A stretch of DNA of 64,000 nt from Limnobacter sp. CACIAM 66H1 (GCF_001601825.1 NZ_LUJK01000003.1:1-64000), one strand, 5' to 3'; positions 35,682 to 45,808 are shown, counted from the first letter of the stretch. Numbers and translations are program-made. The notes: a model not told the origin generated them from the sequence alone.

Positions 35682-37280
35682 TCAATTTAGCCCCAAACTC
35701 TCGCGGTATTCTTCGTAGGTACCGCGGTAATCGGTAATGCCGTCTTCACGCATTTCAAAAATTCTCGTGGCAATGCCAGAAACAAACTGGCGGTCATGTG
35801 ACACCACAAACACTGTGCCTTCGTATTTCTCCAGTGCATATTGAAGCGACTCGATCGACTCCATGTCCAGGTGGTTCGTAGGCTCGTCCAGCAGCAACAC
35901 ATTGTGACGCCCCAGCATCAGGCGACCAAACACCAGTCGGTTTTTCTCACCACCTGAACACACTTTCACCTGCTTGGAAATTTCGTCATTCGAGAACAGC
36001 AAGCGCCCCAGAATGCCGCGAATGGCTTGATCGTCGTCGCCGTCCTGGGCAAAGCGCTCGGTCCATTCACGCAAATTCAAAGGCACATTGAATTCATCGC
36101 TTACGTCTTGTGCCATGTAACCCAGGTCTGCATTCTCTGACCACTTTACTTCACCATAAGTTGGCTCCAAAGCCTTGGCCAGCAGCTTCAGTAGTGTGGT
36201 TTTACCCATGCCGTTGGCACCCACGATACCCACTTTGTCGCCAGCTTCCACCATGATGGAAAAATCGCGAATCACTTTGTTATCGCCGTAAGCCAAACTG
36301 ACGTTGTCGAGTTCAACAGCCAAACGATGCATCTTCTTTTTTTGTTCAAAGCGAATGAAGGGGTTTTGACGTGACGATGGCTTAAGCACCACTGTTTCCT
36401 GTTTGATTTTCTCGATCTGCTTTTGACGTGATGTCGCCTGACGCGCCTTCGATTTGTTGGCTGCAAAACGGCGTACAAAGTCTTGCAGATCGGAAATACG
36501 TTCTTTGGCACGCGCATTGGATGCTTGTGCTCGTTCGCGTGCCTGGGCTGCAGCCAGCATGTAATCGTCGTAATTACCGGGTACTACTTGCAATGTACCG
36601 TAATCCAGATCAGCCATGTGGGTGCACACTTCATTGAGAAAGTGGCGGTCGTGGCTGATGATGATCATGGTGCTCTCATACTGGTTTAGTACGTTTTCCA
36701 GCCAGGCAATCGTATTGATATCCAGGTTGTTGGTGGGTTCATCCAGCAACAGCACATCAGGTTTCGAGAACAGGGCTTGTGCCAGAAGCACCCGCAGCTT
36801 CCAGCCTGGGGCAATTTCACTCATTGGGCCATTGTGGTTTTCAAGCGGAATACCCGCACCCAGCAGCAACTCACCTGCCCGGGCCTCGGCTTCGTAGCCG
36901 CCGAATTCGGCATACACCGCTTCAAGGTCAGCTGCGCGCATGTAGTCGTCGTCGGTGGCTTCGGGGTTCGCATACAAGGCATCGCGTTCCGTCATTGCAG
37001 CCCACATTTCCTTGTGGCCCATCATGACCACATCCAGCACGCGGTGTTCTTCAAACGCAAATTGATCCTGGCTTAACTTTCCCAGCCGCACATTGGGCTC
37101 GATCACTACAGTGCCGCTGCTGGGCTCCAGGTCGCCACCCAGAATTTTCATGAAAGTGGATTTGCCGCAGCCGTTTGCGCCAATCAAACCATAGCGGTTG
37201 CCATCGCCAAATTTGGCATTGATATTTTCAAAAAGCGGCTTGGCGCCGAACTGCATGGTGATATTGGCTGCGGTGAGCAT
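35682..37280 (-). CDS. ybiT: ABC-F family ATPase (YbiT-like)
   Basis: Soluble twin-ATPase that acts on the ribosome; YbiT group. 532 aa with two ABC domains joined by a charged linker ([19 protein letters not shown]). Walker [10 protein letters not shown] and GANGMGKTT. The first signature is the YbiT-type [18 protein letters not shown], the second [16 protein letters not shown]. Walker [14 protein letters not shown] and [13 protein letters not shown]. No membrane domain. Ends with a short tail [10 protein letters not shown]. Ribosome factor by family knowledge. Confidence 0.93.
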   Translation of the reverse strand: MLTAANITMQFGAKPLFENINAKFGDGNRYGLIGANGCGKSTFMKILGGDLEPSSGTVVIEPNVRLGKLSQDQFAFEEHRVLDVVMMGHKEMWAAMTERDALYANPEATDDDYMRAADLEAVYAEFGGYEAEARAGELLLGAGIPLENHNGPMSEIAPGWKLRVLLAQALFSKPDVLLLDEPTNNLDINTIAWLENVLNQYESTMIIISHDRHFLNEVCTHMADLDYGTLQVVPGNYDDYMLAAAQARERAQASNARAKERISDLQDFVRRFAANKSKARQATSRQKQIEKIKQETVVLKPSSRQNPFIRFEQKKKMHRLAVELDNVSLAYGDNKVIRDFSIMVEAGDKVGIVGANGMGKTTLLKLLAKALEPTYGEVKWSENADLGYMAQDVSDEFNVPLNLREWTERFAQDGDDDQAIRGILGRLLFSNDEISKQVKVCSGGEKNRLVFGRLMLGRHNVLLLDEPTNHLDMESIESLQYALEKYEGTVFVVSHDRQFVSGIATRIFEMREDGITDYRGTYEEYRESLGLN

Positions 37281-37318
37281 AAGTATTGGAAAATTCAGTG
37301 ATTTTTAACGAAGGGGGC

Positions 37319-37324
37319 ATTATA
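37319..37324 (-). promoter_or_regulatory. Possible -10 element upstream of ybiT
   Basis: Minus-strand TATAAT about 40 bases before the ybiT ATG, inside a small dyad GGGCAT-5-ATGCCC. No good -35 hexamer at 16-18 bases, so confidence is limited. Confidence 0.35.
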
Positions 37325-37370
37325 CATGCCCGGGCTTTGAGTGCGTTGAATGTGGGCTCGGAGGTTGCGA

Positions 37371-38351
37371 CTAGCGAACGGTTTGAACCAGGCGTGCGTT
37401 GAATTCCTTGTGCCCGCCAGTCATGGTCAAGGTGCCCTGCCCGCCCTGAAACCAGCAAGCCTTGGGGGTGCAGTGACCAAATGGAAAATTCAACAATACG
37501 GGTACATGTGTCAGTTGGCTTTGAACAAATTCAGCGGCGCTGCGCAAGTTGTAGCCATTGTCGTGTGCGCCAGGTTTGGGTTCACAAAAATTACCCAACA
37601 CAATGGCCTTTTGTTGGGTCAACACGCCGGCGTGCAGCAACTGAAGCAGCATGCGCTCAATTTTGTAGGTTGGCTCGTTCACATCTTCAAGCACCAAGAT
37701 GCCGCCAGACACACTGGGTAACCAAGGGGTTCCCAAAAGACTGCACAGCAAGGTGAGGTTGCCACCCCATACCGGACCTTCAATTGCACTGCTTTGTTGT
37801 TCTGCGCTCAGTCCGATGCATTCAGCAGGCCATTCAATATGTACTGCCTGTTTTTCTACGGCACGCAAAAAGTGTTCAAGCGTGAGTGGGTCGGCACCCT
37901 GCTCTGCTCCAAAATCGAAGCAAGCCATGGGCCCGTGCAACAAGGTGGCAGGTTGTGCGCCAACTTTCAGCAACGCCAATTGCAGGCTGGTAATGTCGCT
38001 GTGGCCGCACAACAGGTGCGCATTTGCATTCAGCAATGCAGCAAGTTCCGGAAAATTCAACAGCGGCAGCAGGCGGCTTAGGCCGTAACCCCCTCGGGTG
38101 GCCATCAGCAGGCTGGGGGTATTCATGGCAAATGCATTTTCAATGCTGGCCATACGCGTGGCTTCGTCACCTGCAAAGCGCTGTGTGCGCCGGCGTGATT
38201 CAGGCACTTCAATCACATTGAACCCATGTTGACTGCTCAAATGGTTGCAGGCCCGGTCGAGCAAGGTTTCATCAACCAGCGCGCCACTGGGCGAAAACAT
38301 GACCAGCTGGTTCAGGGCCTGGTTTGTCGAGATGGGCGGTTTGCTGTTCAA
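37371..38351 (-). CDS. ldcA: Muramoyltetrapeptide LD-carboxypeptidase
   Basis: Cytoplasmic S66 peptidase of murein recycling that removes terminal D-Ala from tetrapeptides. 326 aa. The nucleophile Ser is in LCGHSDITSLQLAL, preceded by ATRGGYGLSRLLPLL. The catalytic Glu is in VLEDVNEPTYKIERML and the His in LNFPFGHCTPKACW. LLHGPMACFDFG and GGNLTLLCSLLGTPW are conserved. It lies between ybiT and tadA, probably on one minus-strand unit with tadA 25 bases upstream. Confidence 0.9.
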   Translation of the reverse strand: MNSKPPISTNQALNQLVMFSPSGALVDETLLDRACNHLSSQHGFNVIEVPESRRRTQRFAGDEATRMASIENAFAMNTPSLLMATRGGYGLSRLLPLLNFPELAALLNANAHLLCGHSDITSLQLALLKVGAQPATLLHGPMACFDFGAEQGADPLTLEHFLRAVEKQAVHIEWPAECIGLSAEQQSSAIEGPVWGGNLTLLCSLLGTPWLPSVSGGILVLEDVNEPTYKIERMLLQLLHAGVLTQQKAIVLGNFCEPKPGAHDNGYNLRSAAEFVQSQLTHVPVLLNFPFGHCTPKACWFQGGQGTLTMTGGHKEFNARLVQTVR

Positions 38352-38376
38352 TTCAATTCCGGTTTAAAAAGTAAGC

Positions 38377-39156
38377 TTACAGATACTGTTTCCACGAACG
38401 CACGGGTTCTCCGTTGAAATAATCGCACAAACTGGCCAGAATGGCGGCCTGCTGGGTGTGCTGCCCTGCTTTCAACACGCGGCTATGTTCAGCCAATCTT
38501 TCACTGGCTTGCTGCAGTCCTGTCTGTAAAAAATCATGCGGAGTGTGAAAGCCAAGTTGCGCAAGTACGTCAATTGTTTGTTTGTTGGCATTGGGCAGGT
38601 GCATCAGACTGGCCAATTCAGCAACAGTTTCTTCTCGCTGCTTGCGGCGCGCTTTGAAAAAATTGCCCAGCAATTCTTCACTTTCCTGTCCCATACAATC
38701 AGTTTCAAAAACACAGGGGTGCCAGGCTTGCGCTTGCTCGAACACTGACAAGGACTGTTTCAAATCCCCGTTGTAGCGTGACTGTGCACAACCCACCACC
38801 ACGCGACCCAGCCGCGCATGCAAAATTGCACCAATGCACATGAGGCAGGGTTGTAGTGTGACGTATAGGGTGGCTTGTGCACCCAGGCGGTAATTGCCAA
38901 CCGCCTGACAGGCTTGGCGAATGGCCTGAATTTCAGCGTGTGCGCAGGCATCGTTCAATGAAACTGGTGCATTGTGTGCCCTGGCAACGGCTTTGCCATC
39001 GATTACCACGACTGCGCCAATCGGTACTTCGCCAGCCTGTGCAGCAAGCCTCGCCTGCTGCAATGCAAGTTCCATCCATGGCGTGTCCTCTGGCTGGCCT
39101 TGGTGGGCCAGTATCGAAAATTTGTCGGACAGCTTGCGGGTTTGCATTGTTTTCAA
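38377..39156 (-). CDS. tadA: tRNA adenosine(34) deaminase TadA with C-terminal extension
   Basis: Converts A34 to inosine in tRNA-Arg(ACG). The zinc deaminase domain occupies about residues 25-165: GEVPIGAVVVIDGKAVARAHN, catalytic DACAHAEIQAIRQA, and the zinc PCLMCIGAILHARL. RYNGDLKQSLSVFEQ is typical of the TadA tail. Length is 259 aa versus about 150-170 usual: about 90 extra C-terminal residues (from AELASLMHLP) form a helical region I do not recognise. Start ATG at 39156 or the nearby 39147. Confidence 0.9.
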   Translation of the reverse strand: MKTMQTRKLSDKFSILAHQGQPEDTPWMELALQQARLAAQAGEVPIGAVVVIDGKAVARAHNAPVSLNDACAHAEIQAIRQACQAVGNYRLGAQATLYVTLQPCLMCIGAILHARLGRVVVGCAQSRYNGDLKQSLSVFEQAQAWHPCVFETDCMGQESEELLGNFFKARRKQREETVAELASLMHLPNANKQTIDVLAQLGFHTPHDFLQTGLQQASERLAEHSRVLKAGQHTQQAAILASLCDYFNGEPVRSWKQYL

Positions 39157-39189
39157 AGTAAGCCGAATAAAGTGTTCTCAGTTTGACAT

Positions 39190-39215
39190 AAAAAAACCCG
39201 GCACCAGGCCGGGTT
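39190..39215 (-). terminator. Rho-independent terminator after livM
   Basis: Minus strand AACCCGGC-5-GCCGGGTT followed by TTTTTT. It lies 24 bases beyond the livM stop and ends the liv operon before tadA. Confidence 0.88.
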
Positions 39216-39238
39216 CTTGGTCAGTGGGCAGCTTCAGT

Positions 39239-40225
39239 TTACTGACCCGCTTTGAGCAGCCTGCGTTGGTTCCATGCAAGAATTTCTCCAACAATTCCAC
39301 GCCGGAAGGCCAGCACCACCACAATGAAAATGAAACCAGTCACGATCGTGACCTGTTCCCCCAATGAGCGGAACCAGGCAATGTCGGTGGTCACTGCCAT
39401 CCAGGTGCCAAATTCACCAATTCGATTTTCCAGGGCGATGATCACAATCGCACCCACAATGGGGCCCGCGAGAGTGCCCAGGCCGCCCACCAAGGTCATT
39501 AGCACCACCAGGCCAGACATCGTCCAGTGCACATCCGTCAATGTTTCAAAGCCAAGCACCGAGGCTTTGGTTGCACCGGCCAAACCCGACAACGCCGCTG
39601 ACAGAACAAACACCAGCAACTTGTATTTGTCCACGTCATAACCCAGTGATATGGCGCGTGGTTCATTTTCCTTGATGGCCTTGAGAACCTGCCCGAATGG
39701 AGAATGCACAGTGCGAACAATCAGGGCGTAGCCTGCGATGCAAATGGCCAGTACGACGAAGTAAAGTGTCAAGTCGTTGCTGAGGTCGACAACACCAAAC
39801 AAGGTGCCGCGCGGTATGCCTTGTAAACCATCTTCACCGCCAGTAAATGGCGCCTGTAAAAAAATGAAATACAGCATTTGTGCCAAGGCCAGTGTAATCA
39901 TGGTGAAGTAAATGCCTTGCCGCCGAATGGCCAGAGCACCCATGACTAAACCAATGAGCGCTGCGAATGCTACACCTGCCAACAGGCCAAGCTCAAACGG
40001 CATGCCAAGATCTCGAATGACATAGCCCGCGATGTAGCCTGCACCACCCAGGAAGGCTGCATGACCGAAGGAAAGTAAACCGGTGTAGCCAATCAACAAG
40101 TTGAATGCACACGCAAACAGCGCGAAACACAGCAGTTTCATGAGCAGCACCGGGTACATAAAGAACGGCGCCGCTAGGGCGAGAATAATTGCAGCAATCG
40201 AGATAATTGTATTTTTGTTCATCAT
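39239..40225 (-). CDS. livM: Branched-chain amino acid ABC transporter permease LivM
   Basis: Inner-membrane permease partner of LivH. 328 aa, about eight to ten helices. CAFNLLIGYTGLLSFGHAAFLG is the family signature. The coupling-helix-like motif is ENEPRAISLGYDVDKYKLLVF with AATLALAQMLYF-type core helices. Last gene of the liv operon, followed by a terminator. The transported amino acid cannot be defined from the permease alone. Confidence 0.92.
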   Translation of the reverse strand: MMNKNTIISIAAIILALAAPFFMYPVLLMKLLCFALFACAFNLLIGYTGLLSFGHAAFLGGAGYIAGYVIRDLGMPFELGLLAGVAFAALIGLVMGALAIRRQGIYFTMITLALAQMLYFIFLQAPFTGGEDGLQGIPRGTLFGVVDLSNDLTLYFVVLAICIAGYALIVRTVHSPFGQVLKAIKENEPRAISLGYDVDKYKLLVFVLSAALSGLAGATKASVLGFETLTDVHWTMSGLVVLMTLVGGLGTLAGPIVGAIVIIALENRIGEFGTWMAVTTDIAWFRSLGEQVTIVTGFIFIVVVLAFRRGIVGEILAWNQRRLLKAGQ

Positions 40226-40235
40226 GTCAAACCCT

Positions 40236-41120
40236 TTATTTCTCGCGACCGAACAGACCGGCCGGGCGAATCATGAGCACAATCGCCATGATGATGAACA
40301 CTACTGTGGCTGACAATTCCGGATAAAACACACGGGTCAATCCTTCCACAATGCCCAAGGTGAGCCCGGTAATGATTGAACCGAGAATAGATCCCATTCC
40401 ACCAATCACCACAACCGCAAACACGGTGATGATGAGGTTGGAGCCCATCAACGGCGAGATCTGAATGACTGGCGCAGCCAGCACGCCCGCGAATGCGGCC
40501 AGTGCCACACCAAAGCCGTAGGTCAGCGTCACCATCAAGGGCACATTGATACCGAAGGCCTCCACCAGTCGCGGATTCTCAGTACCGGCGCGAAGCAAGG
40601 CTCCAAGTTTTGTTTTTTCAATCATGATCCACGTGGCAAAACAAACTACCAGCGAGGCCACCACGACCCAGGCGCGATAGTTCGGCAAAATCATGAAGCC
40701 TAGGTTGGTCGCACCCTGCAAGGCCTCTGGCACTGAATAGGGTTGACCGGATACACCATAAATCGAGCGGAATATTCCTTCCAGCATTAAGGTAATGCCG
40801 AAGGTCAGCAACAAGCCATACAAGTGGTCAAGCTTGTAAAGCCAGCGCAACATTGTTTTTTCAATCAGTATCCCGAAGGCGCCCACAAGAAGCGGCGCAA
40901 GCAACAACATCACCCAATAATTCAGGTTGAAATAGGCCATGCCCATCCAGGCGAAAAATGCACCCATCATGTACAGCGCGCCGTGGGCAAAATTGATCAC
41001 GTTGAGCAAGCCAAAAATAACAGCAAGACCGAGTGACAACATGGCATAAAACGAGCCATTCACCAAACCAAGCAGTAACTGCCCAAGAAAGGCCTGCAAG
41101 GGAATTCCAAAAATTTCCAT
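40236..41120 (-). CDS. livH: Branched-chain amino acid ABC transporter permease LivH
   Basis: 294-aa permease. LVNGSFYAMLSLGLAVIFGLLNVINFAHGA is the LivH signature. The cytoplasmic loop has LGALLRAGTENPRLVEAFGI, the coupling segment that contacts the ATPases. Ten bases upstream of livM. A hairpin separates it from livK. Confidence 0.93.
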   Translation of the reverse strand: MEIFGIPLQAFLGQLLLGLVNGSFYAMLSLGLAVIFGLLNVINFAHGALYMMGAFFAWMGMAYFNLNYWVMLLLAPLLVGAFGILIEKTMLRWLYKLDHLYGLLLTFGITLMLEGIFRSIYGVSGQPYSVPEALQGATNLGFMILPNYRAWVVVASLVVCFATWIMIEKTKLGALLRAGTENPRLVEAFGINVPLMVTLTYGFGVALAAFAGVLAAPVIQISPLMGSNLIITVFAVVVIGGMGSILGSIITGLTLGIVEGLTRVFYPELSATVVFIIMAIVLMIRPAGLFGREK

Positions 41121-41138
41121 GAGTACGTGTCCCGCAAA

Positions 41139-41165
41139 GCCCCTGGGTCGTTAAACCTCAGGGGC
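41139..41165 (-). other. Intercistronic hairpin between livK and livH
   Basis: GCCCCTG/CAGGGGC arms with 13 bases between; extendable by GGT/ACC with one bulge. No strong T-run on the minus strand. Such stems after a binding-protein gene commonly stabilise its mRNA or reduce read-through so the binding protein is made in excess. Confidence 0.6.
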
Positions 41166-41191
41166 ATTGGTATTGTGTTGGTTTTAATGCA

Positions 41192-42397
41192 TCACTTCCA
41201 CAACGCACACTTGGTCTCAGCTTTGGTGGTAAACGCCTGTTCGCCTGGAATGGCTTGAACAACCTTCAGATAGTCCCACGGCTTTTTGGATTCCTTGGGG
41301 TCTTTTACCTGCATCAGGAACATGTCGTGAATCATGCTGCCATCGGCACGGTAGTATCCGTTCTTGGCATACATGTCGTTCACCTTTTGCTTGCGCAGCG
41401 TTTCCATTACTTTGGCGCCATCATCCGTACCTGCTGTTTTCACTGCATTCAAATATTGCAAAGTCGCAGAGTAATCGGCCGCTTGCAAGCTACTGGGCAT
41501 TTTTTTCATTTTGTCGAAGAAGCGCTTGGACCACTTGCGCGTTTCATCATTTTGATCCCAATACCAACTGTCGGTGAGGTACATGCCCTTGGTTTGTCCC
41601 AAGCCCAATGCATGCACGTCGTTAATGAACATCAGCAAACCGGCGAGCTTCATGCTGCCTGTGACACCAAATTCATTGGCGGCCTTGATGGAGTTGACTG
41701 TATCTCCGCCAGCATTGGCCAAGCCCAGAATTTGAGCGCCGGACGCCTGTGCCTGAAGCATGAAGCTGGAGAAATCCGACGCTGACAGTGGATGGCGGAT
41801 AGCCCCTTTCACCGTGCCACCGTTGGCCTTAACGACTGCGGTGGTGTCGGTTTCCAGCGAGGTGCCAAAAGCATAGTCCGCGGTCAGGAAATACCAGCTT
41901 TTTCCGCCTTGTTTGACCACTGCCGAGCCGGTGCCTTTGGCCATCGCTACTGTGTCATAGGCGTAGTGGATGCTGTATGGGTTGCATTCTTCATTGGTGA
42001 TGCGGGCGGTACCAGCACCAATTACAAAGTTGGGCTTTTTCTTTTCATCCGCTACTTTGGCCATTGCCAAAGCCGTTCCGGAGTTGGTACCTGAAATCAG
42101 CATGTCGACACCTTCAGTGTCAAACCACTCGCGTGCCTTGCTGGCTGCAATATCGGCTTTGTTTTGGTGGTCAGCAAACACCAACTCAATTTTTTTGCCA
42201 TTCAATGTGCCACCGAAGTCGGCAATCGCCATTTTCACGGCTTCTACACCACCAGGCCCATCAATGTCGGCATATAGGCCAGACATGTCAGTGATGATTC
42301 CAATCTTGATCGTGTCATTGGAAATTTGTGCCTGAGCTGAGCCGACAGCGAATGCAAAAAGCGTGGCCAGTCCGGTTGCGATTGGTTTTAATTTCAT
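41192..42397 (-). CDS. livK: Periplasmic substrate-binding protein of liv-type ABC transporter
   Basis: About 401 aa with signal peptide (MKLKPIATGLATLFAFAVGSAQA). Start at the third of three consecutive ATGs (42397), which is 6 bases after GGAG. Type I periplasmic-binding fold: IKIGIITDMSGLYADIDGPG, LISGTNSGTALAMAKVA, HPLSASDFSSFMLQAQASGAQIL. Two Cys (EECNPYS and CALWK) may form a disulfide. Members bind Leu/Ile/Val, other amino acids, amides or aromatic acids; the ligand is undetermined. Confidence 0.9.
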   Translation of the reverse strand: MKLKPIATGLATLFAFAVGSAQAQISNDTIKIGIITDMSGLYADIDGPGGVEAVKMAIADFGGTLNGKKIELVFADHQNKADIAASKAREWFDTEGVDMLISGTNSGTALAMAKVADEKKKPNFVIGAGTARITNEECNPYSIHYAYDTVAMAKGTGSAVVKQGGKSWYFLTADYAFGTSLETDTTAVVKANGGTVKGAIRHPLSASDFSSFMLQAQASGAQILGLANAGGDTVNSIKAANEFGVTGSMKLAGLLMFINDVHALGLGQTKGMYLTDSWYWDQNDETRKWSKRFFDKMKKMPSSLQAADYSATLQYLNAVKTAGTDDGAKVMETLRKQKVNDMYAKNGYYRADGSMIHDMFLMQVKDPKESKKPWDYLKVVQAIPGEQAFTTKAETKCALWK

Positions 42398-42442
42398 CAT
42401 CATCTCCTTTGGTTTAAGTCCAATCCCTTGAAAGGTTGGTTT

Positions 42443-43165
42443 TTATACGCCCAGCAGCGAATGCAGAACGGGCATTTTTTCATCGAGTTCCGAGGAAGCA
42501 AAAGCCTCCACAATTTGGCCGTGTTCCACCACGTAAAACCGGTCAGCCAGGGGGGCTGCAAAACGAAAATTCTGTTCTACCATCACAATGGTGTAACCCT
42601 TCGATTTCAGGGTGGTGATCATTTTGGCCAGAGCTTGAACAATCACCGGTGCAAGCCCCTCAGAAATTTCATCCAGCAGCAAGAGTTTGGCGCCAGTTCT
42701 CAGAATGCGTGCGACGGCCAGCATTTGCTGTTCACCGCCAGACAAACGCGTGCCCTGGCTTTTCTTGCGTTCGGCCAGGTTGGGGAACATCTCATATATT
42801 TCTGCAACACTCATACCCCGGTCGGCATTTGAAACATAGGGGGGAAGCATCAGGTTCTCTTCAGCAGACAGCGAGGAAAATATGCCACGTTCTTCCGGGC
42901 AGTAACCTACACCCAAGTGGGCAATTTTGTGGGTGGGCATATTGATTGCCTCGGTGCCGTTGATCTTGATCGATCCTTTCCGTGAACCTGTCAATCCCAT
43001 GATTGCGCGCAGGGTACTGGTGCGCCCTGCTCCATTTCGCCCAAGCAATGTGACCACCTCCCCGGTTTTAACGGTCAGGTTCAGGTTGTGCAAAATGTGT
43101 GATTCGCCATACCAAGCGTTAAGCCCGGCGATTTCAAGCGCAGTGCCCGTCGATACTTTATTCAT
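42443..43165 (-). CDS. livF: ABC transporter ATPase LivF with Arg in Walker A
   Basis: 240-aa ATPase. Walker A reads GRNGAGRTSTL: the usual invariant Lys is Arg. Other elements are normal: signature RLSGGEQQMLAVARIL, Walker B LLLLDEISEGLAP and H-loop-type MVEQN. Arg at this place recurs in some betaproteobacterial LivF homologs as far as I recall, so it may be tolerated with LivG providing the main site. Start overlaps the livG stop by one base. Confidence 0.92.
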   Translation of the reverse strand: MNKVSTGTALEIAGLNAWYGESHILHNLNLTVKTGEVVTLLGRNGAGRTSTLRAIMGLTGSRKGSIKINGTEAINMPTHKIAHLGVGYCPEERGIFSSLSAEENLMLPPYVSNADRGMSVAEIYEMFPNLAERKKSQGTRLSGGEQQMLAVARILRTGAKLLLLDEISEGLAPVIVQALAKMITTLKSKGYTIVMVEQNFRFAAPLADRFYVVEHGQIVEAFASSELDEKMPVLHSLLGV

Positions 43166-43935
43166 CAGTGCGCACCCTCAAGTACGCCGGTGCTTGAGCC
43201 CATGTAGGCCTCCATCACCTCGGGGTTACGTGAAACCTCGGCATAACTGCCTTCAGCCAGCACTGCACCGCGTTGAAGCACGGAGATGCGATCGCTAATA
43301 CCCGCCACCACATTCATATTGTGTTCAACCATCAATATGGTTCTGCCGACGGATACTTTCTTGATCAATTGGGTTACGCGGTCCACATCCTCGTGGCCCA
43401 TGCCCTGGGTGGGTTCATCCAGCAGCATCAATTCAGGTTCCATGCCCAATGTGGTTGCAATTTCAAGCGCACGTTTTCTACCGTACGGCAGGTCCACGGT
43501 CAGAGTGTCTGCGAAGCTTTCCAGATCAACCAGCGCGAGCAAAGCCATGGCCTTGTCATTGAGCACCGAGAGTTTTTTCTCACTTTTCCAGAAATGAAAC
43601 GAATTACCCAATGGACGCTGCAGGCCAATACGTACATTTTCAAGCACAGTGAGGTGTGGGAATACTGCGGAAATTTGAAACGACCGAATAATGCCTTGCC
43701 TGGCGATTTGGGCTGGCTTTGCACTGGTGATGTCTTTGCCGTTGAACAGAATTTGGCCCGAAGTGGGCGTTAAAAATTTAGTCAACAAATTGAAGCAGGT
43801 CGTTTTACCCGCACCGTTGGGGCCGATTAGCGCGTGTATGTGTCCCCGCTGTACCTTTAAATTCACATCGCTGACTGCAGTGAATCCTTTGAATTCCTTG
43901 GTCAGCGCCCTTGTCTCCAACACTACTTCTGCCAT
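43165..43935 (-). CDS. livG: ABC transporter ATPase LivG
   Basis: 256-aa ATPase. Walker A is GPNGAGKTTCF with normal Lys; signature VDLPYGRKRALEIATTL is the LivG-type variant of LSGGQ, Walker B LMLLDEPTQGMGHEDV. The C-terminal LivG-specific segment is AEGSYAEVSRNPEVMEAYMG. First gene of the liv operon; GGAG precedes the ATG. Confidence 0.93.
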   Translation of the reverse strand: MAEVVLETRALTKEFKGFTAVSDVNLKVQRGHIHALIGPNGAGKTTCFNLLTKFLTPTSGQILFNGKDITSAKPAQIARQGIIRSFQISAVFPHLTVLENVRIGLQRPLGNSFHFWKSEKKLSVLNDKAMALLALVDLESFADTLTVDLPYGRKRALEIATTLGMEPELMLLDEPTQGMGHEDVDRVTQLIKKVSVGRTILMVEHNMNVVAGISDRISVLQRGAVLAEGSYAEVSRNPEVMEAYMGSSTGVLEGAH

Positions 43936-44063
43936 GGGTTCTCCATGTTGTCATTGTCGTTGTGCCAACCGGTGCCGGGCTGCGCCGATGGTTAAATATT
44001 GTCAGCGATGGTGGCATGTGTGTTTTCATTCGGGAATTAGGGCAAACCTCACCCCCTGAATGG

Positions 44064-44087
44064 AAAAAAGCCCGCATTTGCGGGCTC
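44064..44087 (-). terminator. Rho-independent terminator after guaA
   Basis: Minus strand AGCCCGC-AAAT-GCGGGCT followed by TTTTT. It lies 43 bases beyond the guaA stop. The 194-base gap up to livG has no gene. Confidence 0.88.
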
Positions 44088-44129
44088 TTCTGTAAGGGTG
44101 GGGTAAGTGATGGGATGTGCTTTATTGGC

Positions 44130-45752
44130 TTATTCCCACTCAATGGTCGCAGGTGGTTTGCCCGATACGTCGTAGACCACCCGGTTTACACCTTTTACTT
44201 CATTGATGATGCGATTGGAGATACGGCCCAACAACGCATAAGGCAGGTGAGCCCAGTGTGCTGTCATGAAGTCTTGGGTTTGTACTGCGCGAATGGCCAC
44301 CACGTATTCGTAGGTGCGACCATCGCCCATCACACCCACCGATTTCACTGGCAAGAACACTGCAAAGGCCTGGCTGGTCAGGTCATACCAGCTTTTTCCG
44401 ATTTGTTCCTCGGTGCACAATTCAGCCGCGGCGTCTTTGGCTGTGGCTTTGGTATTTCGCAATTCTTCAATGAATACGGCATCGGCACGCTGCAAAATTT
44501 CCGCGTATTCGGCTTTTACTTCACCCAAAATACGAACACCAAGACCAGGCCCGGGGAATGGGTGGCGGTAAACCATTTCAGGGTCAAGGCCAAGTTCAAC
44601 GCCAAGCTTACGCACTTCGTCCTTGAACAAATCGCGCAAGGGTTCAAGCAATTTCAGGTTCAGCGTATCCGGCAAGCCGCCCACGTTGTGGTGGCTCTTG
44701 ATGCTGGTGGCTTTGCCTGTTTTTGCGCCTGCTGATTCAATGACGTCCGGGTAAATGGTGCCCTGTGCAAGCCACTTGGCGTTGGCTCGCATACCAGCCT
44801 CGCGCTGGAATACATCCACGAATGCTTTACCAATAATTTTGCGTTTGGCCTCGGGGTCGGTAACGCCTTTCAGCTGTCCCATGAATTCCTCCGTGGCGTT
44901 GACATGCACAACACGCACACCCAAATGTTTGGCAAAGGTTTCCATGACCTGTTCGCCTTCTTTAAAACGAAGCAAGCCGTGGTCTACAAATACGCAGGTT
45001 AGTTGGTCGCCAATTGCCTTGTGAATCAATGCGGCTGCCACTGAAGAATCTACGCCACCGGAAAGGCCCAGAATCACTTCATCGGTGCCGACTTGGGCAC
45101 GAATCTTTTCAACCGCTTCATCCACAAAACCGGGCATGGACCAATCACCTTTACAGCCGCAAATATCGCGAACAAAGCGAGCCAGTATCTCCTTGCCCTT
45201 CTTGGTGTGTGTCACTTCGGGGTGAAACTGCACGGCATAAAACCCGCGTGCTTCATCCGCCATGCCGGCGATTGGGCATGAGGGTGTAGAAGCCATCAAC
45301 TTGAAGTTTGGGGGAAGCTCGGTCACCTTGTCACCGTGGCTCATCCACACATTCAACAGACCATGGCCTTGCTCGTTGGTCTCGTCTTGAATGCCATCAA
45401 ACAGTTTTGTGTGGCCGTGAGCCCGAATTTGGGCATGGCCAAATTCCCGAACCGTACCCGCTTCAACTTTGCCGCCGAGTTGCATGGCCATGGTCTGCAT
45501 GCCGTAGCAAATACCCAGCACAGGTACGCCAAGATTAAACACCAACTCGGGCGCCCGGTCGGTGCTTTCTTCATAAGCAGACTGGTGGCTACCCGACAAC
45601 ACAATGCCAGATGCTCCGTATTCCCTGATGCGTTCCGGGTCTACGTCGCAGGGCAAAATTTCGCAGAAAACCCCACATTCACGCACGCGTCGAGCAATAA
45701 GTTGTGTGACCTGTGACCCGAAGTCGAGTACCAAAATTTTCTGATGATTCAT
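44130..45752 (-). CDS. guaA: GMP synthase (glutamine-hydrolysing)
   Basis: Converts XMP to GMP using glutamine ammonia. 540 aa. Glutaminase domain: Cys in [12 protein letters not shown], His/Glu in [14 protein letters not shown]-pyrophosphatase domain: P-loop [17 protein letters not shown], then C-terminal dimerisation domain with [14 protein letters not shown] and the terminal IEWE. Slightly longer than the usual 525, with small insertions. 56 bases after the GAF gene and ends at a terminator. Confidence 0.96.
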   Translation of the reverse strand: MNHQKILVLDFGSQVTQLIARRVRECGVFCEILPCDVDPERIREYGASGIVLSGSHQSAYEESTDRAPELVFNLGVPVLGICYGMQTMAMQLGGKVEAGTVREFGHAQIRAHGHTKLFDGIQDETNEQGHGLLNVWMSHGDKVTELPPNFKLMASTPSCPIAGMADEARGFYAVQFHPEVTHTKKGKEILARFVRDICGCKGDWSMPGFVDEAVEKIRAQVGTDEVILGLSGGVDSSVAAALIHKAIGDQLTCVFVDHGLLRFKEGEQVMETFAKHLGVRVVHVNATEEFMGQLKGVTDPEAKRKIIGKAFVDVFQREAGMRANAKWLAQGTIYPDVIESAGAKTGKATSIKSHHNVGGLPDTLNLKLLEPLRDLFKDEVRKLGVELGLDPEMVYRHPFPGPGLGVRILGEVKAEYAEILQRADAVFIEELRNTKATAKDAAAELCTEEQIGKSWYDLTSQAFAVFLPVKSVGVMGDGRTYEYVVAIRAVQTQDFMTAHWAHLPYALLGRISNRIINEVKGVNRVVYDVSGKPPATIEWE

Positions 45753-45808
45753 GAAGCGTTCTTTGAATGTATTAAAGGTAATTGGCCCAAGGCAACGTTG
45801 TACCTGGT

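Noticed and set aside
35493-35690. Plus- and minus-strand ORFs over the structured spacer after purT
   Set aside because: No ribosome binding site or family likeness; the frames run through the inverted repeats and into purT, so they are likely chance.
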